From NCBI RefSeq assembly GCF_001949145.1, contig NW_019091662.1, forward strand, positions 164,627-189,304: DNA of 24,678 nucleotides, written 5' to 3'. Both the position numbers and the translations under genes were made by a program. Shown here piece by piece: positions 9,552-24,678 of this stretch. The notes under the pieces are model-generated. The model made no database searches. It was not told the origin of the DNA and saw nothing but the letters and a program-made list of their open reading frames with translations. The stretch is from Acanthaster planci (taxonomy: Eukaryota > Echinodermata > Asteroidea > Valvatida > Acanthasteridae). Position 1 is the stretch's first letter; every line of letters begins with the position of its first letter.

Positions 9552-10292
9552 TGAGTGAATCAGTGTGACAGGAACACCATATTAACAGGTCACACAATGC
9601 TACACCGTAAGGATACACACTTGATGCTTTGCATCACCCACCAATATTTTCTTGACTGCTCCAACTGTACAGATACCTTCGCTTCACTTTCAACCAGTCT
9701 TGTTTCAGTACAATGCCAAGACAAGGCAGCTATACATGCTGCATATACGTGGGTACTGCATTTGACGCACAGGTTACTTTGAATGTGTATATGCTCTGGG
9801 ATTTTAAAGAACAAATCACTTGGGTTCCTGTTACAATATTTGGGAATGTGGTGTGTTTTGGTTAGTGAACAAGCGTCTACCATTACCTACACATTACACA
9901 ATACATGTATTCTACCGTAACTTGTTAGTGTACAACTGTAGCCACGGGTCTTTCAACAAACCTAAATCTGCCATTTCGAACATGTTGGATGACCACATCG
10001 CTATTTACACGGAAAATTAAGAATTGCATGGACCAACCAGGGCACGGCACCAAGCCATCCCCCAGCATGGAACCACCAAAACCGAGTGATTTTTGTACAA
10101 TAGACAGCACAAAGCTTGGGCCATTACCAAAGGCTGCTGGAGTGTTATGTACAGTGCTTTTATCCAAACTTTGGTCTAGATTGTCTCATTTTGGTTTTGT
10201 TGGCCAGATTACGGCTGGATGAATGTCCGTGCTTACGATTTCAGCCTGGAGTCCAGTCTCAGGCCAAGGCTGGATCCAAAGGCACTGCTTAC

Positions 10293-10474
10293 AGGCCAGT
10301 TCATACTTTGCACGCGAGTGAACACAAATGCCGATTTGTGACGTCTTATCAACTATTCGCTCTGTCAATTTGCAAACCTTGAACACATTTCAACTCAAGC
10401 AAAATTTTGCTACAAATCTTTCATTACATCAAATTTGCTTTGATTTCACATTCACCCGTAGTGAGAACTGGCCT
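10293..10474. mobile_element. Short inverted-repeat element (MITE), about 180 bp
   Basis: Ten bases, AGGCCAGTTC (from 10293), are exactly complementary to GAACTGGCCT at 10465-10474, with further partial pairing inward (ATACTTTGCACGCGAGTG against CATTCACCCGTAGTGA). A perfect internal hairpin CACAAAT-GCCG-ATTTGTG lies near 10323-10340. I recall similar GGCCAGTTC/CGCGAATG-type elements in echinoderm or amphioxus DNA, but I cannot name the family. A clear target duplication was not found. Confidence 0.45.
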
Positions 10475-10639
10475 TGAGTCTGGTCTTGTGGCTCATTTTT
10501 CTAAGTTGCGGATCTCCATGAGCATCAGAGCTGTTTTCTGAATGCGATTCCTGGGACTTGGACCGAAACTTGACAACAGCACTACTTCCAAGCACTTTTC
10601 TCCCCAGTGGAGTTCATGACACCAAATAGGTGGCAGACT

Positions 10640-10813
10640 CTGAACTTACGATAATTGACTGATTCCGCCCCTTAAGTCACGTGACCTATAGCGGGTATAA
10701 AATATCAACCAACGTGGCATCCTCCCATCGCAGTGTGTGTTTTAAGTGTTGTTTACCAAAATAAAGCCGATTACTCAGCACATCAGTAGTCTGAGTACTT
10801 TACCGACTGTTGC
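10640..10813 (+). mobile_element. Candidate solo-LTR fragment (TATA box plus polyA signal)
   Basis: CACGTG (10679-10684), a TATA box (GGGTATAAAAT, about 10694-10704) and AATAAA (about 10761-10766) are packed within 90 bases, with no gene following. A TATA box about 65 bases before a polyA signal is the usual R-region layout of a retrotransposon LTR, not of a host gene. Neither LTR end nor a target duplication could be fixed; a Pol II promoter of an unseen transcript is the alternative. Confidence 0.35.
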
Positions 10814-11160
10814 GGGGGGGGGTTAAATGACACTCATGACAAACTTTGCTATAGGGGACACCCATATTTGTTGATGTTTGACACCCATTATAGATCAAAT
10901 GACTTTCTGGACGCAATCGATCTATTAAAATTCTTTCCGCATCCTCAATGAAGATTGTTTCGACTAAGTCTAAGCCCAAATTCCCTTGGTTAAGTCGGAA
11001 TTGATTCAGAACCACCATGTTACAAAAAAAAACGTAAATTCTACACAGCTGCTTGTGAACAGTAAATAAAGTTTCTCTAGTATGCAAAACCAAAGAAAAT
11101 ATCCGACACAATATGAGCACTTCAGACCCTTTTTACACGTACGTACATGTACCCCCATAT

Positions 11161-11178
11161 TTACACACACACACACAC
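11161..11178. repeat. (AC)n microsatellite
   Basis: A run of about eight CA dinucleotides (ttacacacacacacacac), adjacent to a TACATGTA-type palindrome. Confidence 0.85.
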
Positions 11179-14100
11179 TAATGCCTTTGGCCAAGTCTTT
11201 AATTCTAAATGCTGTAGTCTGCCCGGGACTGTCCAAAAAAGCCCGGTGCCAACATTTGTGATTCTTTCCAGTATGAGCTTCAACATGGGTGTATCAGGGA
11301 ACTGGAGAAAATATTTCCCAAGAAGCAACGCAAAGTAATATAAAGAAGGAAATCTTTTGTAACATGAATTCTACTACTTTCTTAACTGTAGTAATTGCAT
11401 TCAAAATAGTTTTCGTATTTTTTCCCTTTCATGTTTAGCAACCCCGCCACAAAAAAAACTTTTTCCCTTTCAAAAATGGGAATAACAGGGTTGACTTTCT
11501 GAAATAGATATTTACACTGTGTGCATTTTGATATACAAGATCTCTCAACCTCTAAAAAATGTCCTTTCATTTTTGTAAAATTGCAATCAAGTACTCTCTG
11601 AACTTCCAACAAAATATGCATTATTTCAAAGCAAAAAAAATGAAACAAAAATTCTGAATTTTCTGATCAAAGTTTGACATTTAGTTAAAAAAAATAAGTA
11701 CCGTTGAAATAGAAACATTTACACATAAGCACTTCTTCGAAAAAAATTCCTTGTATTTAAACTCGCAATGGTGGAGATTATATTGAAGTGGACCTACAAC
11801 AGGCTCAGTGACCAGGCACCTCTCCAAAGTGAGAAAAAGACAACAGGCAACCGAGTGGCATTGGTGCCAAGTGCCCGGCACCCATGCGACGATGTTTTGT
11901 TTACATTCTGACGAAAAAGTAGTTGTGTGTGCTTCTGCACGATATGCGCATACATCTAGTCTGTTGCACAAAGTGGTGCTCTTACTGCCATTTGCCGTGT
12001 TAAAAAGGCCTACTGATTCTTTCGTTCTGTTGAAAGTTTTCCCGTCAGCATAACAAAATGTTTTGCAATATTTCCCACTTGGCAGCTAGGGTATTTTGAA
12101 GCTTCCATGTGCAATCATCCTTGGTGCATTTACAATTTTCATATAGCTCTAAATTGGTCTCTATAAAATATTAAATTAAAAACAGATAATTTTTTTCAGC
12201 AACTGTTCGACAGTCTTGAGAAATCTTTTAGTGTGAAATTCATGGGTGAACTGTGCACCACACAGAGCAATTTCATTAACAGGCTGAGCACACAAAGAAA
12301 TTGCTTAACACGAGTGGGTTACCAACCAAAATGGCACACAGTGTATCTTGCTCATGGCTGGTTCCACCAAATACGCATATATGCTTGCTTGACAGCTTTG
12401 GGAAGTAAATTTTATCAGTCATTGACTTCTGCTAGCCAGCAGCTTTGCAAAGTGTTGGGCATGATGGCACATCATCTTCGTGTCAAGCCACCTTGACACC
12501 AAAACCCTGGTTCACACCAAGCAGGGGACTTTTAAAAGACAGTCTGTTCCCCCTCCCCCCCCCTCCACAAATAGCACATGTGCAAGGCAGCCCTTCCAAA
12601 AGACTCCAGAGATTCTCAGATCCCCACTTTCTTTGAATGGTAGTGTCTATGTTTGGGTAGATGCATATACTTGGACAACAAGTTTGGTACAGCCAACTGC
12701 TTTGAAACAATTTCTAAACTCCAGAAGGTTAAACACTACAACATACTCAAATATCCAGCTTAACATTTCATATATAAAAACACAAAAATAGTCAAATCCT
12801 TTCTCTTGTAAACCTATCATATATAATATAAAGGGTGGTACCAATCTGCAATGGTTTTTGTACAACAGGGCTAAATTCTCAAACATAGAACAGCAACATT
12901 TTTCTTATTTTTTGTCTTACCGTATTATATACACACACCAAATACATTGCTCTTGAAAATGCACACGTACATATACCACTCAAATGAACAACAAAAGAGA
13001 AGAAAAAACCTATACAATCACATATCTTTACACAAATTTCCATCAATGGAAATGCACACAACTCATTAGTTAACAAACGGTATTACATCGGGTAAAAATC
13101 AAAACAGCAACTTTCTTTACCTTTTTATATGTATTTACAGTTTTCATTTGTACAATTATACAGTCATGTTCCATCTTTACAACTATCAGACAAAGTATTC
13201 TCATGCATAATAATGTACAAAATGTATATCAACACTAGACAGGATTTTTCTTCACTGAACATTAAACGTGCTCAACAAACAAGCAAGGGATCTTTGTAGT
13301 GATAAAGCCACTAACGGAAGGGGGTGAAAACGTCCTTTCCAGCATTTTTAAAGTACAAACACGTTTTGGATAAACAGGACCTCTGTAACTGATTTATTCA
13401 GAACATCTGCAGAGAGAACAGGAAAAGACTTGATTTCTTCTCGGAAGAGAGACAAACACAAATTTCTTATGAATTCATAGGATATTTCATGTGTTCTCCC
13501 TTCACAATCATGAACAAAACTGAACCCTCCTTTCTCTACGGCACCACCTCTCAAGTAGTCTCGCTACCTCCACCTTAAGCAAATTTGAATCCTCAATGGT
13601 GATTGGTCAAACCACATAGCAACAGCCACTTGATACCAGCCCATCAGAATTACTCCGAATAATCCGGATCCAAGATGTCACCTGCGGGTACTGAAATGTC
13701 TCTCCATTTTCCGTAAAGAATGACATATCTTCTCTTCTTCTTGAACGCACTGTTCTCTCAAAAAGGTTCTCTTTTCATTAAAAGGCAATGCAACACAGTT
13801 CTGAGACCATTGTTACAAATACAATGAACCAGCATGAAACTTACTGCTTGCAATCTTGGCAGACTGGAAATACATGTACATTTTTGAATGACAGACACAG
13901 CTAAGCTCGTGAAGACAAGTACCCATTTGCTTGCAAATTTTCATTGCTTGCCATACATGTACATTAGTACTTTGCCAACCCAGTCAAAAAAAGAGAGTCC
14001 ATTCAGTTCTGAGATAAGGCAAATGGTCATTCCTCGTGACAGTGTTTCCTGATAGGAGACAGAACAGAAATGAAACAGCACATTTCTTTTCGACGTGTGC

Positions 14101-14311
14101 TTCAGCATCCAACAACGGGACAAGCTGGTACTTTTGTTTTGGTGACAACCACAGGCTCAATGTACCCTTTGTTGAAAAACATTCTCTAAAAATTCTACTG
14201 ATCAAAGCCATGTAAATTTACCACAGATTTTTTTTTCGTTGTTGCAAAAAAAAGATGCCAACCTTCCCAAGCATTTTTGATGGTTCAAAAATTCACTCCA
14301 AGTCAAAAGAC

Positions 14312-14317
14312 TTTATT
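14312..14317 (-). terminator. STK11: Candidate STK11 polyA signal
   Basis: AATAAA on the minus strand, about 860 bases after the STK11 stop, followed downstream by a G/U-rich then U-rich stretch (minus-strand reading of about 14225-14275). Another hexamer lies at 14477-14482 with a poorer downstream element, and more lie further left, so alternative 3' ends are likely. Confidence 0.4.
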
Positions 14318-15175
14318 CTCATACCAGAGTAGAAATCGCAAGCATTGTGGACTCTACACGTAAAATACCGGTGCAGGGCTTGTCCTCGAACAGTCCTAGT
14401 TTTAATGAAGATGAAAACTTGGCACACAAAAGGCATATTGTATTCACAATTTGTGTGAGGGTTTTGTGACCTTGTGTTTATTTTTCACTCCTTGTTGCAA
14501 GTTTATATTGCAACAGTATTTACATTGCATATTGATGAATTTATGGCTTAAACCAGCATGCCATCTTGAGCCTGGTGCAGGCTTGAGAATGTGAAACTAA
14601 GCTGTCACGCAAAAAGCACCTACATGTATTTGCACTTAGAACTTTCAAAAGCTGTGACCCCAAAAAGGAAAAGAGAAATCTTTTCCCACAAATATCAAAT
14701 TCCCCTTTGCATACCCCTTATGTTTAAAAGTACCACTTTTTAAAACGGACCAATATACCTCTTAAATAGCCATTTTTCTTTGGAAATTCCCAAGCAAGGA
14801 ATTCCTAGTAAGAAAAGCATGTAACGTTTTTGGTTTCCGAGTCAAGCAAATTTTCATCAGTATGGGTACAAAAATTGCACTCAAACATCGAGTACCAGTA
14901 CTGCAACACTGACTGTAATGGCTTTTGTCAGCCATAATAAAATCTATGCGTAGCCCAGCAACTGTTAAAAATGTATTTCATGAATGTTTAGACTTCAGTC
15001 AAGTTCGTTCAGAACGGGACACAAGGTGTTTGGCGACCACCTCTTCATCCGAAGACAGCAGATATCCCGAAGTGGCCAGAGGATGCCTCCTCTTGAAAAA
15101 GTTGGTTGTAAAACAAGGGGAAGTGGAAAACACCCTCCCCTCCTCCCTTGTTCTCTCGGTGGTCTCCCGACCCGG

Positions 15176-24678
<9,503 letters not shown>

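Larger units (their letters stand above)
8840..14290. other. Intergenic region between convergent INIP and STK11
   Basis: Tail-to-tail spacer of about 5.5 kb. No exon with conserved protein similarity was found on either strand. Contents: an inverted-repeat pair (9250-9400), a poly-pyrimidine tract (9500-9551), a 180-bp MITE (10293-10474), an LTR-like block (10640-10813), an (AC)n run (11161-11178), a C-rich tract (12550-12568), one ambiguous exon-like segment (11272-11343), and A/T-rich sequence at 12700-14300 that may include long STK11 3' UTR. Confidence 0.6.

Noticed and set aside
9925-10167. 80-codon minus-strand ORF with Gly/Pro-rich middle
   Set aside because: No splice partners and no family recognised; composition alone is not enough.

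Overview
This is animal nuclear DNA: AT-rich, intron-rich, no operons, GT-AG introns, tRNA-derived SINEs and short inverted-repeat transposons. The many TACATGTA-type palindromes and the protein similarities suggest a marine invertebrate deuterostome (sea star, sea urchin, hemichordate or amphioxus) or possibly a mollusc. I cannot settle the species from sequence alone.

Two conserved genes lie tail to tail. On the + strand (about 980-8024, 3' end near 8840) is INIP/SOSSC, subunit C of the single-strand-DNA-binding SOSS complex used in double-strand-break repair. Four coding exons are read; the start codon exon is not resolved. On the - strand (21252 down to 15176) is the 3' part of STK11/LKB1, the master kinase upstream of AMPK. 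Six exons correspond to human exons 4-9. Exons 4-7 have exactly the human lengths (133, 137, 128 and 58 bp) and all phases agree. The 5' exons lie beyond the right edge, behind an intron longer than 3.4 kb.

The 4.9-kb last intron of INIP holds a complete same-strand nested gene (3726-6205, four exons, 262 codons). It resembles the N-terminal, presumably DNA-binding, half of a transposon-associated protein family and stops before any catalytic region. Its first exon follows an acceptor-like site in phase 0. That phase matches the upstream INIP exon, whose donor is an unusual GC donor. An alternative INIP/transposon-derived fusion transcript is therefore possible and is the most interesting hypothesis in the window.

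Introns carry many mobile elements. INIP intron 2 holds two TTAA-flanked elements sharing one TTAA (1947-2537 and 2542-2757). STK11 intron 7 holds a 1,064-bp inverted-repeat element with a TTAAAT duplication (16372-17435), a third TTAA-flanked element (17494-17909) and a SINE. STK11 intron 8 is mostly an 11-bp minisatellite whose unit, on the transcript strand, equals the first 11 bases of that same intron, including its splice donor. The region 8840-14300 between the genes has no convincing gene; it holds a small MITE, a solo-LTR-like promoter/polyA block, low-complexity tracts and STK11 3' sequence.
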